64,000 nucleotides of DNA from Mucilaginibacter defluvii (GTDB lineage: Bacteria > Bacteroidota > Bacteroidia > Sphingobacteriales > Sphingobacteriaceae). The stretch spans positions 930,001 through 994,000 of the forward strand of contig NZ_BAABJI010000002.1 of assembly GCF_039543225.1 (NCBI RefSeq), read 5' to 3'. This document shows positions 16,885-26,006 of the stretch, one piece after another; position 1 is the stretch's first letter; every line of letters starts with the position of its first letter. Both the position numbers and the translations under genes were made by a program. The notes beneath the pieces are model-generated. The model was given only the letters and a program-made list of their open reading frames with translations, searched no databases and was not told the DNA's origin.

Positions 16885-17874
16885 TTAGTTTTCAATTAAG
16901 CGTTTAAAACTTAGCAAGGCCTTTTTGCTTGTCAGTGCCTCTTCAGCTTCGTAATAACAATCGGCAAAGCTTTTTCCTGGTTCGATGGTGCGGATTGCCA
17001 GTGCCGCATTACATAGCACCACATCGTTTTGTGCTGATGTACATTCGCCGTTTAATACCGCGCTGAATATGCCTGCCGATTCGGCAACGGTGTGGCCGCC
17101 TGCTATTTCGGCCGCATCCAAACGTTCAAAGCCGAGGCTTTCAATGTTGTTGATCTTTTCGCCATCAGCCGAGAATGTCTTAAAATCGCCTGTTAACGAT
17201 ACCTCATCATAACCATCCAAAGCATTTACAATAGTGTATTTTGCTTTTGATTGCTGGTACAAATAAGCATACACCCTTGCCAGCTCCAGGTTAAACACAC
17301 CTACCAACTGGTTTTTTGGCCTTGCCGGGTTAACAAGCGGACCAAGCATATTGAAGAATGTTTTTACCCCCAGTTCGCGGCGTATTGGTGCAACGGTTTT
17401 CATGGCCGGGTGAAACAGCGGGGCATGCAAAAAGCAGATATTAGCCTCGTCAACATTACGTTTTAACGTGTCGATATCACTGGTGAACTGGTAGCCCAGA
17501 TATTCCATCACGTTTGATGAACCGCAGCTCGATGACACGCCGTAGTTACCGTGCTTGGCAACCTTGTACCCCGCCCCCGCCACTACAAATGAGGCCAGGG
17601 TAGATATATTAAAGGTATCCTTACCATCGCCGCCGGTACCGCAAAGGTCAATCAGCGTATCGTGCTCAATATCAACTGGCAGGCAAAGCTCCAGCATGGC
17701 ATCGCGAAAACCCTCTAACTCGCTCACGGTGATGCTGCGCATGCAATAGGCCGTCATGAAAGCGGACATTTGCGATGTATTGTACTTACCCTGCGCAATG
17801 TCGGTCAGAATTTCCTTTGACTGCTCGCGGGTAAAAGTTTTGTGCTCAAATAAATGATTTAATATCTTTTTCAT
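16885..17874 (-). CDS. trpD: Anthranilate phosphoribosyltransferase
   Basis: 329 residues, full length for TrpD. It transfers phosphoribose from PRPP to anthranilate. The PRPP-binding glycine-rich loop LCGTGGDGKDTFNIST (about residues 80-95) and KHGNYGVSSSCGSSNVMEYLG are present. It is the first structural gene after an attenuator at 17883-17999. trpE and trpG, usually upstream in this operon, are absent; the next gene upstream encodes an unrelated glycosyltransferase. Confidence 0.97.
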   Translation of the reverse strand: MKKILNHLFEHKTFTREQSKEILTDIAQGKYNTSQMSAFMTAYCMRSITVSELEGFRDAMLELCLPVDIEHDTLIDLCGTGGDGKDTFNISTLASFVVAGAGYKVAKHGNYGVSSSCGSSNVMEYLGYQFTSDIDTLKRNVDEANICFLHAPLFHPAMKTVAPIRRELGVKTFFNMLGPLVNPARPKNQLVGVFNLELARVYAYLYQQSKAKYTIVNALDGYDEVSLTGDFKTFSADGEKINNIESLGFERLDAAEIAGGHTVAESAGIFSAVLNGECTSAQNDVVLCNAALAIRTIEPGKSFADCYYEAEEALTSKKALLSFKRLIEN

Positions 17875-17882
17875 GTTAAAAC

Positions 17883-17910
17883 AAAAAAGGGCTGCCTTGT
17901 GGCAACCCTT
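17883..17910 (-). terminator. trp attenuator terminator hairpin (3:4)
   Basis: On the minus strand AAGGGTTGCC (17910-17901), loop ACAA, GGCAGCCCTT (17896-17887) with one G-U pair, then a U run to 17883. It ends nine bases before the trpD start. Its left arm can pair instead with the antiterminator strand at 17937-17945. Confidence 0.92.
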
Positions 17911-17911
17911 C

Positions 17912-17972
17912 CTGAATATTATAAAAAAACAAAAACGGAATTGCCTTACGATTACTCGTTAAGCCACCACCA
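17912..17972 (-). promoter_or_regulatory. trp attenuator antiterminator and pause structures
   Basis: GGCAATTCC (minus strand, 17945-17937) can pair with GGAAgggTTGCC (17912-17901) with a three-base bulge; this uses the left arm of the terminator and so excludes it. Just upstream CTTaACGA, overlapping the end of the leader frame, can pair with TCGTAAG to make the 1:2 hairpin. A ribosome stalled on the Trp codons (17964-17972) would cover strand 1 and favour antitermination. These pairings were found by eye, not by folding. Confidence 0.75.
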
Positions 17973-17999
17973 GTTGTTGTTTAATATTGTCGATTTCAT
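17952..17999 (-). CDS. trpL: trp operon leader peptide
   Basis: A 15-codon frame, MKSTILNNNWWWLNE, with three consecutive Trp codons (17964-17972) and a stop three codons later. It precedes competing antiterminator and terminator hairpins and trpD, the classical layout of ribosome-mediated attenuation. When charged tRNA-Trp is scarce the ribosome stalls on the Trp codons and transcription reads through. This element is far too short for routine gene finders. Its translation is inferred from the arrangement. Confidence 0.92.
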   Translation of the reverse strand: MKSTILNNNWWWLNE

Positions 18000-18006
18000 T
18001 ACGGCA

Positions 18007-18037
18007 CAAATATGTAAATATTTTTTTGAAATGCAAT
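18007..18037 (-). promoter_or_regulatory. Probable trp operon promoter
   Basis: On the minus strand ATTG (18037-18034), a 19-base spacer and CATATTTG (18014-18007), one mismatch from TAnnTTTG. The leader ATG at 17999 follows by seven bases, so the leader peptide would be nearly leaderless. Confidence 0.5.
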
Positions 18038-18059
18038 TTTTATAAATATCTAACCAATA

Positions 18060-18896
18060 TTATTGCTTCACTTCGTATTGCGGCGTAAATACTACTTTTC
18101 GGGTGGTATCAAGACTTAACTTTGGCGCTTCTAACAAATACTTGGTTACAAAGGCCAGCATAGCGCCGTAATAGTATTTTAAATAACTAAAGGTATACTT
18201 TGGCACCGGCTTGATATTAAAATTAATAACGTAAGTTTTATGGAAATAAAAATTACGGAAACCTTCAATTTTTAAACGGAAAGACAGATCAACATCATAC
18301 CCGAACATGGTAAAGCGTTCATCAAACATACCAACCTCTTTAAGTGCATGGCGGCGCAATATCATTGCCGAGCGGTTAAGTACATCTATCTCCGCGGTTT
18401 CAAACTCATCAGGCCGGGCTTTAATATGCGAGGTGATACGTGATTTCGCGAAGTATTTTGATAGTCCGGTCCATTTAATAAGCAGGTTCCATTTTTTGGT
18501 AAGGCCGTATTTTGATGAGCGGATAAAATGCCCCTGGGGCGTAACCATACGTATGCTTGAACCGGCGGCTTCCGTATGCGTGTCCATAAAATCAATCGCT
18601 TTTGTAAGCGTGTCTTTTGTTACAATAGTGTCCGGACTGACCAAAAAAACATACTCTCCTGACGTCAGTTCAATAGCTTGATTATATGCCTTCGCTATTC
18701 CTATATTGCTATCATTGGCGATAATCTTAATGTCGGCAAATTGTTCTGTAAGCATTTCGACAGATTTGTCATCCGATCCGTTGTCAACTACAACAATCTC
18801 ACAGTCAACGCCATATCGTGCTGCTTGTAAAGCGCTAATGCATTGCCTTAGCCACATACATAAGTTGTGGTTTACTATAATAACGGATAACTTCAT
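18060..18896 (-). CDS. Family 2 glycosyltransferase
   Basis: 278 residues with the GT-A opening KLSVIIVNHN, VVVDNGSDDKS at about residues 36-46, and a nucleotide-sugar binding segment SPDT at about 99-102 in place of the usual NPDT/DxD of rhamnosyltransferase-like members. FDERFTMFGYDVDLSFRLK is the typical acceptor-side motif. It likely adds a sugar to a cell-surface polysaccharide at the cytoplasmic face. It lies two bases after recR, an unusual partner, so co-transcription may be incidental. Confidence 0.9.
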   Translation of the reverse strand: MKLSVIIVNHNLCMWLRQCISALQAARYGVDCEIVVVDNGSDDKSVEMLTEQFADIKIIANDSNIGIAKAYNQAIELTSGEYVFLVSPDTIVTKDTLTKAIDFMDTHTEAAGSSIRMVTPQGHFIRSSKYGLTKKWNLLIKWTGLSKYFAKSRITSHIKARPDEFETAEIDVLNRSAMILRRHALKEVGMFDERFTMFGYDVDLSFRLKIEGFRNFYFHKTYVINFNIKPVPKYTFSYLKYYYGAMLAFVTKYLLEAPKLSLDTTRKVVFTPQYEVKQ

Positions 18897-18898
18897 AA

Positions 18899-19516
18899 CT
18901 ACCGGGTTAGCGAATTTTCGTACGGAACGCGCGTGGCAATTGACCGGCCAAGCGTTACTTCATCCACATACTCCAATTCACCACCAAAAGCTATGCCACG
19001 GGCAATGGTCGAGATGGTAATCGTAAAATGTTTTACACGTTTATTAAGATAGAAGATGGTGGTATCACCTTCCATGGTAGCGCTCAACGCAAAAATAATC
19101 TCTTTAACCTCGCCGGTTTCCAATCGTTGTATCAGCGAGTCAACCTGCAGGTCAGACGGGCCTACACCGTCCATCGGTGAAATTAAGCCGCCCAAAACGT
19201 GGTATACGCCGTTGTATTGATTGGTATTTTCAATGGCCATCACATCGCGGGTATCTTCTACTATGCAGATCAGGCTTTTCTCTCGTTTATGCGAAGCGCA
19301 TATCTCACATATATTTGTATCAGATATGTTGTGGCATACCTGGCAAAACTGTATCTCATTACGTAGTTTGCTAATGGCTCGACTGAATTTTTCTACTTCT
19401 GGCTTATCCTGGTTAAGCAGGTGCAAAACCAGCCGCAAAGCAGTTTTTTGGCCCACACCCGGTAATTTTGAAAACTCTGCAACGGCATCTTCCAGCAGTT
19501 TTGAAGAAAAATTCAT
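18899..19516 (-). CDS. recR: Recombination mediator protein RecR
   Basis: 205 residues, the usual RecR length. It has the helix-hairpin-helix segment [18 protein letters not shown], a four-Cys zinc finger (CQVCHN...CEIC) and the Toprim segment [15 protein letters not shown], ending with the Walker-B-like tail. With RecO it helps RecA load on single-stranded gaps. The start at 19516 gives the normal N-terminus; the gene is followed two bases later by the glycosyltransferase. Confidence 0.97.
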   Translation of the reverse strand: MNFSSKLLEDAVAEFSKLPGVGQKTALRLVLHLLNQDKPEVEKFSRAISKLRNEIQFCQVCHNISDTNICEICASHKREKSLICIVEDTRDVMAIENTNQYNGVYHVLGGLISPMDGVGPSDLQVDSLIQRLETGEVKEIIFALSATMEGDTTIFYLNKRVKHFTITISTIARGIAFGGELEYVDEVTLGRSIATRVPYENSLTR

Positions 19517-19588
19517 ACTGCAAAATTAGCTATTTAATTAAGGTTTTTGATGAAGACTGAATACAGTACACGCAAGCGTAATGTAAAT

Positions 19589-20851
19589 TTAGTGCGAAAC
19601 AAAAACTTCGGCAGGCTTATCGTTGTGGTGATGTACCTTTTTAAAACTGCGAACCGCCAGCCATACGCTAAGCAGCATTAATGCCGATGCTACATAATAC
19701 GGCGCGCCGGGTAAATGTAGAGGCGTTTTAGCGCTGGTAAAGTAAGAGAATATCTGCGTCATGAAAAGCGGACCGAAGATGGAGCTTAAACTCATTAAGC
19801 TGGTAAGCCCGCCCTGCAATTCTCCCTGCTCGTTGGCGGGCACTTCGCTGGTCATGATACCTTGTAACGCCGGGCCGGCAATACCGCCAAGGGCGTAAGG
19901 CACCATAAAGGCAAACATCATCCAGCTTTTATTGGCGAGGCCGAAAAGCAGCATACCGATGGCATAAAGCAATAAACCAATCCATATGCTTCGCTCCTGC
20001 CCTAATTTAGGGATGGTTATGCGGATCAATCCGCCCTGAACGATGGCAATCATCAAACCGATAAATCCTAATGAGTAGCCAATCAGGTCTTCACTCCATT
20101 TAAACTTTTCGATAGTATAATACGTCCACACGCTTTGCACAGCATGGCCTGCAAAGTATACAATAAACAGGCATAAGGCTAAACCAATAACCGACGGATA
20201 TTTTTGCAATTGCAGCAACGAACCCATTGGGTTAGCGCGTTTAATATCAAACTCGCGGCGATTTTCTATGCTGAGCGATTCGGGTAAAACAAAATAGCCA
20301 TATATGGCATTAAGCAGCGCTAAACCGGCTGCTGCGTAAAACGGGTAATGCGTGTCAATTTTGCCCAATATACCGCCTAATACCGGGCCAATTATAAAGC
20401 CTAAGCCGAAGGCAACGCCTATCATACCAAAGTTTTGTGCACGCTTTTCGGGCGGGCTAACATCAGCTATGTAGGCTGATGCCGTGGTAAAACTGGCGCC
20501 TGTAATACCTGCGATCACCCGACCTAAAAATAACCAGCCTATTGTTGGCGCAAAGGCGCAAAACAAATAATCAACACCAAACCCTAACAACGAAACAAGC
20601 AGTACCGGCCGCCGGCCATACTTATCACTTAAATTGCCAATTAACGGAGAGAACAGGAACTGCATCACAGAATAAGCCACCAGCAACCACCCCGCATAGC
20701 TCGAAGCCTCGCTTACGTTGCCGTGTATCAGCTTCTCGATAAGCTTTGGAAAAACCGGTATAACTATCGCCAAACCAATAACATCAACCAATAACGTTAT
20801 AAATATAAATACTAAACCACGCTGATGATTTTGCGTTGCAAATTTTTCCAT
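19589..20851 (-). CDS. MFS exporter, TetA-like
   Basis: 420 residues with 12 hydrophobic segments. Motif A of the drug:proton antiporter family is GNLSDKYGRRPVLL at about residues 71-84, and motif C-like GVAFGLGFIIGPVLGGILG follows. The overall layout matches the TCR/Tet group of 12-helix exporters, so a proton-driven efflux pump for tetracycline-like or other small molecules is likely. Substrate cannot be read from the sequence. It is divergent from the TlpA-like gene with 79 bases between the two starts. Confidence 0.88.
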   Translation of the reverse strand: MEKFATQNHQRGLVFIFITLLVDVIGLAIVIPVFPKLIEKLIHGNVSEASSYAGWLLVAYSVMQFLFSPLIGNLSDKYGRRPVLLVSLLGFGVDYLFCAFAPTIGWLFLGRVIAGITGASFTTASAYIADVSPPEKRAQNFGMIGVAFGLGFIIGPVLGGILGKIDTHYPFYAAAGLALLNAIYGYFVLPESLSIENRREFDIKRANPMGSLLQLQKYPSVIGLALCLFIVYFAGHAVQSVWTYYTIEKFKWSEDLIGYSLGFIGLMIAIVQGGLIRITIPKLGQERSIWIGLLLYAIGMLLFGLANKSWMMFAFMVPYALGGIAGPALQGIMTSEVPANEQGELQGGLTSLMSLSSIFGPLFMTQIFSYFTSAKTPLHLPGAPYYVASALMLLSVWLAVRSFKKVHHHNDKPAEVFVSH

Positions 20852-20930
20852 TTCGCAAAGTAAATAAGTATCAATTAAATTTTTGGTTATTAATAATTTA
20901 ATTTTTACATTGACTAAAATTATAGTTACA

Positions 20931-22883
20931 ATGAAAAACTTAAAACTCTTATCCGCTTTGCTGCTTACCCTGTTGGCGCAAAGTGCTTTTGCCCAAACAC
21001 CTGAAAGGCTTAAGCTTTCAACCGCAAACCCGGCGGTAAATCAAAAAATAACTTTTACTTATGATACAACGGGATCAAACCTGGGCGGTAAACCCGAAGC
21101 TACAGTACACTTCCTGGAAAAAACGTATCCGGTAAGCGATGTAGAGCTTAGCCAGGATGGCAAACTATTTAAAGGCGAATTCATTGTACCGGCTACAGCT
21201 ACCGCCTTTTTTGTGCGCCTGGCAAACGGTAAAAACATTGACAATAACGGCGGAAAGGGTTATATATACGAAGTTTACAAAAACAAGAAACCGGTTGAGG
21301 GCGCTTATGCAAATGAGGCATATTTGATTCAATCGGGCATGGGTAATTATTTTGCGCAAATACCCGCTGACATTGCACGCGCAGGAGAACTTTACAAAAA
21401 GGAGTTTGCTACTAACCCTAAAAGCGAAAAAGAACATCTGATAAATTACCTGACGTATTTGTCTTCTGTTAAAGAACCAGGCAATAAGGAGTTAATAGAT
21501 AAAAAGATAGCCGCCCTTGGTACCAGCAAAGATGAAAAAGACCTGATGACTTTAAGCAACTGGTACGCACGCCAGCGCAAAGCCGCACAGGCAGATTCAG
21601 TTAATGCCATTATCAAAGCCAAATTCCCGAAAGGTGAACTTGCTAAAAATGAAGCTGGAATGGCTTTTAATAAGGAAGCCGACCCGGTAAAAAAAGAAGC
21701 GTTACTAAATGACTACCTGGCTAAATATCCTGAAAACAAAGACAATGCCGGCCTTATTGATAACTTCAGGATGCAAATGGCTTCAGCATACTTAAAAGCC
21801 GGTAATGATGCGGGCTATCAAAAGTATGCCACGCAAATGAAAGATAAATCAAACCTGGCAAGTGTATTAAACAGCGTTGCCTGGCCAATGGCTGAAAAAG
21901 GCGAAAACCTTGAAAAAGCAGCGGCTTACTCTAAGCAATCATTGGATATTTTGGATGCCGCTTATGCTGATCCTAAACCGGCCATGTTTCAATCAGTTAA
22001 ACAGGCTAAAGGCAACAACCGGTCAATGTATAATATGTTTGCCGATACTTATGCCTTTATTAAATATAAGCAGGGTGATTATAATGAAGCATTAAAGTAT
22101 CAGCAAAAGGTTTATGAAAGCACCCCTACCCCTGATGCGGAGATTACCGAGCACTACGCGCTCATACTATCAGGCGCCGGACAAACAGACAAAGCAAAGC
22201 AGATCATTGAAAAAGCGTTACAAGATGGCAAAGGCTCAACCGCTTTGCGTGAGGAGTTGAAAAAGATATACGTTAAGCAGAAAGGCAGCGAAGCCGGGTT
22301 TGACGCGTATGCCGGCGCATTTGATAAAGCCGCGAAAGAAAAAGCCCGCGAAGAGCTGACCAAAAGCATGATTAACGAAACCGCGCCTACATTTGCCTTG
22401 AAGGATTTTGACGGCAAGGAAGTGTCATTAGCGAGCCTTAAGGGCAAAGTGGTTATACTTGACTTTTGGGCAACCTGGTGCGGCCCTTGTAAAGCTTCAT
22501 TTCCCGGTATGCAGTTAGCTGTTAATAAATACAAGGATAACCCGAACGTAAAATTCCTGTTTATTGATACCTGGGAAAGTGGCGATAACTACGTACCCGG
22601 CGTAAAGAAATTTATTGCTGATAATAAATACACCTTCCATGTATTGATTGATGAAAAAGGCAGCGACGGCCGCCAATCAAAAGTAGTTTCATCATACAAA
22701 GTAGATGGTATTCCAACCAAATTCGTAATTGACCAAACCGGCAATATCCGCTTCAAGCACGTAGGTTTTTCAGGTACCGATGAAGGTGTGCTGAATGAGG
22801 TAAGCAACATGATTGACATGCTGGCCAGTCCTGCAGCTGCAAAAGCCGACATCAAGACAAAAGCGATATCAACCGGCAAATAG
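20931..22883 (+). CDS. TlpA-like thioredoxin-fold protein with TPR-like middle
   Basis: 650 residues from the ATG at 20931; upstream ATG 20883 would put 16 residues before the signal peptide (LLSALLLTLLAQSAFAQ). The middle part is helical and TPR-like. The C-terminal 150 residues form a TlpA/ResA thioredoxin domain: APTFALKDFDGKEVSLASLKGKVVILDFWATWCGPC in outline, with the redox pair Cys-Gly-Pro-Cys at about residue 515. It probably reduces disulfides of exported proteins in the periplasm. It is closed by a very long hairpin shared with the next, convergent gene. Confidence 0.9.
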   Translation: MKNLKLLSALLLTLLAQSAFAQTPERLKLSTANPAVNQKITFTYDTTGSNLGGKPEATVHFLEKTYPVSDVELSQDGKLFKGEFIVPATATAFFVRLANGKNIDNNGGKGYIYEVYKNKKPVEGAYANEAYLIQSGMGNYFAQIPADIARAGELYKKEFATNPKSEKEHLINYLTYLSSVKEPGNKELIDKKIAALGTSKDEKDLMTLSNWYARQRKAAQADSVNAIIKAKFPKGELAKNEAGMAFNKEADPVKKEALLNDYLAKYPENKDNAGLIDNFRMQMASAYLKAGNDAGYQKYATQMKDKSNLASVLNSVAWPMAEKGENLEKAAAYSKQSLDILDAAYADPKPAMFQSVKQAKGNNRSMYNMFADTYAFIKYKQGDYNEALKYQQKVYESTPTPDAEITEHYALILSGAGQTDKAKQIIEKALQDGKGSTALREELKKIYVKQKGSEAGFDAYAGAFDKAAKEKAREELTKSMINETAPTFALKDFDGKEVSLASLKGKVVILDFWATWCGPCKASFPGMQLAVNKYKDNPNVKFLFIDTWESGDNYVPGVKKFIADNKYTFHVLIDEKGSDGRQSKVVSSYKVDGIPTKFVIDQTGNIRFKHVGFSGTDEGVLNEVSNMIDMLASPAAAKADIKTKAISTGK

Positions 22884-22892
22884 AGTCCGGCT

Positions 22893-22936
22893 AACCATAA
22901 AAAAAGCGATAGGCAACTATCGCTTTTTTTATGGTT
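22893..22936. terminator. Bidirectional terminator, 20-base perfect stem
   Basis: Arms 22893-22912 and 22917-22936 are perfect complements around a GCAA tetraloop, with GCGATAG at the tip and A/T runs at the base on both sides. It serves the convergent TlpA-like and LOG genes and overlaps the LOG stop codon by two bases. Confidence 0.93.
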
Positions 22937-23642
22937 AAAAATTTGGCTTAAGCATGTACTTGTCGTAAAACCTGAAGATGTGTTCGGTAGCTTCTTCGGC
23001 TGTATCAACTACGCGGTACAGGTTCAGGTCGTCTGGACTGATATTGTTTTCCTGGTTGAGCATCTTCTCCTCCACCCAGTCAAACAAACCCTTCCAGTAA
23101 TCACGGCCTACAAACACGATGGGGAAACGGGCAATCTTACCCGTTTGTATCAGGGTGATGGCCTCGAATGATTCGTCCATAGTACCGAAGCCGCCAGGCA
23201 GAATGATAAAACCCTGCGAGTACTTCATGAACATTACCTTGCGCACAAAAAAGTAATCAAACTCCAGCAGCTTATCCCTGTCAATATATTTATTATGAAA
23301 TTGCTCAAAGGGCAGCTCAATATTCAAACCTACCGATTTACCACCTGCTTCGTAAGCCCCTTTATTGCCGGCTTCCATTATACCGGGACCACCGCCGGTT
23401 ATCACGCCGTAGCCGCGTTCTGTTAACCTGCTGGCTATGTCCTCAGCAAGGCCATAATACGGGTGATCGGTTTTGGTACGGGCTGAGCCAAATATAGATA
23501 CACATGGGCCAATACGCGCCAGCTTCTCAAACCCATCAACAAACTCTGCCATTATTTTAAATATCTGCCACGAGTCGGTTACCTTAACCTCGGGCCAGTT
23601 CTTGTTCTCAAAGGCATTTCTTATTTTTTCATCACCGGTCAT
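22935..23642 (-). CDS. LOG family protein (TIGR00730 type)
   Basis: 235 residues with the family landmarks SIFGSARTK, GYGVITGGGPGIMEAGNKGA and PGGFGTMDE followed by FEAITLIQTGK. Members of the LOG group (once called lysine decarboxylase-like) release free cytokinin-type bases from nucleoside monophosphates, or act as nucleotide phosphoribohydrolases. The role in Bacteroidota is presumably nucleotide metabolism. Length and motifs are complete. Confidence 0.92.
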   Translation of the reverse strand: MTGDEKIRNAFENKNWPEVKVTDSWQIFKIMAEFVDGFEKLARIGPCVSIFGSARTKTDHPYYGLAEDIASRLTERGYGVITGGGPGIMEAGNKGAYEAGGKSVGLNIELPFEQFHNKYIDRDKLLEFDYFFVRKVMFMKYSQGFIILPGGFGTMDESFEAITLIQTGKIARFPIVFVGRDYWKGLFDWVEEKMLNQENNISPDDLNLYRVVDTAEEATEHIFRFYDKYMLKPNF

Positions 23643-23671
23643 AAATCACATATATAGTTAGGAAAATATAA

Positions 23672-25156
23672 TTATAAAGCGGCCACTTTTGTTTTGGCTT
23701 TTGATGTTAACAATAACCCAACAAAGGTTATTAATCCGTTTACAATAATCAGTTCGTTATCGAACACGTAGCCATCAAATAGTTCGGCAGAATATGTTTT
23801 AAGGTAGAAACAAATGGCCGGCGAAACAAGGCAGATAAAAGGCACCAGCTTATCATTAACCTGCCTTCCACTCATAAATAAACCGAAGGAATACAAGCCC
23901 AACAAAGGGCCGTATGTGTATGAAGCTACTGTGAATATAGCACTTACCACAGCATCATTATTTATCGAATTAAAGATAATAATGGTTAAAAACATTAAAC
24001 CCGAAAAAGCAACATGCACATAATGCCTAATGGCTACATTACGCTTGCTGTTTACGTCCTGCTTTTTATTAAAATTCAGAAAATCTACGCAGAAAGATGT
24101 AGTCAGCGCCGTAAGCGCCGAATCGGTAGTGGCGAAGGTTGCCGCCGTTAAGCCGAGCATAAATACAATAGCCGGCACCAAACCCAGGTAATTAAGCGCA
24201 ATGGTTGGGTACAAGTAATCTGTTTTTTCAACAGTGATGCCGTATTTATTGGCATAGATATAAAGCAAAGCTCCCACACTAAGGAAAAAGATATTGATCA
24301 CCACAAATATGCTGGTGAAGCTGAACATGTTTTTTTGCGCCTCGCGTATGTTTTTCAGGCTGAGGTTTTTCTGCATCAAATCCTGATCCAGCCCCGTCAT
24401 AGCTACCGTGATAAACAAGCCTCCTAAAAACTGCTTGCTGAAATGGAATTTGCTGGTGACAAATTCCTCAAGGAAAAATATTTTGGAATAACTGCTCTTT
24501 GCAATTTCATCAGCCGCCTGAAAAACAGTCATATCCAGGCTATCGCAAATAAAATAGATAGATAAAAATACGGATGATACGAGGAATAACGTCTGCAAAC
24601 TATCTGTAATAATAATGGTTTTTAAACCACCTTTGAAAGTGTATGACCATATCAAAACCAAACAGATCAGCACCGTGGCGGCAAAAGGCACATGATAAGC
24701 ATCAAAAACAAATCGTTGCAGCACAATTACCACCAGGTATAACCTGAATGCCGAGCCGATAGTGCGGCTTATAAGAAAGATCCCCGCGGCTGTTTTGTAA
24801 CTCCAGATGCCTAATGCCCCCTCTATATAGCTGTAAATTGATGTTAGCTTAAGCCGGTAATATAAGGGGAGCAATACCGTAGCTATAATAATAAAACCTG
24901 CCGCGTTACCCAGCACAAACTGAAAGTATGCAAACTCATCGCCCGAAGGTGCCCCTACTTTGCCCGGTACAGATATAAAGGTAACGCCGCTAAGCGCGGT
25001 GCCAATCATACCAAACGCTACCAGGTACCATTTAGAGTTACGGTTAGCTACAAAAAAGGTATCGTTATCGGCTGAGTTGCGTGAGGTTAGCCATGAGATC
25101 ACGATCAGTACCAAAAAGTACCCGATGATGAAAGAAAGCAGTATAGCTGGTGACAT
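23672..25156 (-). CDS. Sodium:solute symporter (SSS family)
   Basis: 494 residues with about 13 hydrophobic segments, the LeuT-fold SSS family size. The early GTALSGVTFISVPGKVGA segment and the central GLDQDLMQKNLSLKNIREAQKNM match the family's Na+-site helix and the conserved cytoplasmic loop. ATFATTDSALTALTTSFCVDF is the helix-8 segment. Substrate (sugar, amino acid or organic acid) cannot be assigned. It lies upstream of the LOG gene in the same direction, 29 bases away. Confidence 0.9.
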   Translation of the reverse strand: MSPAILLSFIIGYFLVLIVISWLTSRNSADNDTFFVANRNSKWYLVAFGMIGTALSGVTFISVPGKVGAPSGDEFAYFQFVLGNAAGFIIIATVLLPLYYRLKLTSIYSYIEGALGIWSYKTAAGIFLISRTIGSAFRLYLVVIVLQRFVFDAYHVPFAATVLICLVLIWSYTFKGGLKTIIITDSLQTLFLVSSVFLSIYFICDSLDMTVFQAADEIAKSSYSKIFFLEEFVTSKFHFSKQFLGGLFITVAMTGLDQDLMQKNLSLKNIREAQKNMFSFTSIFVVINIFFLSVGALLYIYANKYGITVEKTDYLYPTIALNYLGLVPAIVFMLGLTAATFATTDSALTALTTSFCVDFLNFNKKQDVNSKRNVAIRHYVHVAFSGLMFLTIIIFNSINNDAVVSAIFTVASYTYGPLLGLYSFGLFMSGRQVNDKLVPFICLVSPAICFYLKTYSAELFDGYVFDNELIIVNGLITFVGLLLTSKAKTKVAAL

Positions 25157-25222
25157 GCAGATGGAGTTTAGTTACATCCGAATGTATAAATTTTTCGGTT
25201 ACTTTAACAGAACGTGTAAAGT

Positions 25223-25834
25223 TTAATGCGCTTTATGATGATCATCCAACCCGCTTACGCCGCCTGATACCACGAACTTCATCACCTCGGCAGCGCTTTT
25301 GTTGATGGGTTTAACTTTATCATTAGGAATAATAACAACTTGCCCGGCAAACGAATAGGACAAAGGAAAATAAACGGCGACCTCCCCAGGCAGATCAATA
25401 GAGCTTAAGTCTTTTTTAACTAAAAAGCCAATCTTCTTCAATCCAAACTCATTTACCTCAACCAAAACAGGTTCGCTGAATTTCTTTTCTTCGCCCACAA
25501 AAGCCTCGGTTAAATCTTTAATGGATGAGTATAGAAACTTAAACAAGGGCAAGCGGTTAAGCCAGCGGCTCATCCAGCGTTTTATGGGGTCGGTTATTAC
25601 GTTGGTCACCAGTATACCCGCTATCAGGATGATGACCAGTACATTTAAAATACCGAGGCCGGGTATGTAAATGGGTTTGCCGTGCTTATCCGTCCAGAAT
25701 ACATCGCTCAGGTTAAGCGCATTATCAATACTTGATACCGCCCAATAGATCAAAAAAAACGCGGCACCCAAAGGTACTACCACCAGCAGGCCTTTGATAA
25801 AGTAGTTTAATATGGCACCGAACAATTTTTTCAT
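25223..25834 (-). CDS. DUF502 family membrane protein
   Basis: 203 residues with two hydrophobic segments, at about residues 10-32 and 60-80, and a C-terminal soluble part. The order FIKGLLVVVPLGAAFFLIYW, GLGILNVLVIILIAGILVTN, a LPLFKFLYSSIKDLTEAF helix and FPLSYSFAGQVVIIPNDKV fits DUF502. The family is widespread and uncharacterised; relatives in plants (COV/LCV) act in membrane traffic. It reads leftward, ahead of the symporter. Confidence 0.85.
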   Translation of the reverse strand: MKKLFGAILNYFIKGLLVVVPLGAAFFLIYWAVSSIDNALNLSDVFWTDKHGKPIYIPGLGILNVLVIILIAGILVTNVITDPIKRWMSRWLNRLPLFKFLYSSIKDLTEAFVGEEKKFSEPVLVEVNEFGLKKIGFLVKKDLSSIDLPGEVAVYFPLSYSFAGQVVIIPNDKVKPINKSAAEVMKFVVSGGVSGLDDHHKAH

Positions 25835-26006
25835 ATCGTATAGAGCTGATATAATAGCAAGGTTAAAAGTACACTCTTTACTAAGTCAATTCCAAAATCT
25901 AATAGATTTTAAATAATTATGAATAATATAAGAAACATCACAATAAAATTTCACTCACGTAAACTACTTTTAATGGCAGTTACTTTTAAATTTGTAATTA
26001 AACAAT

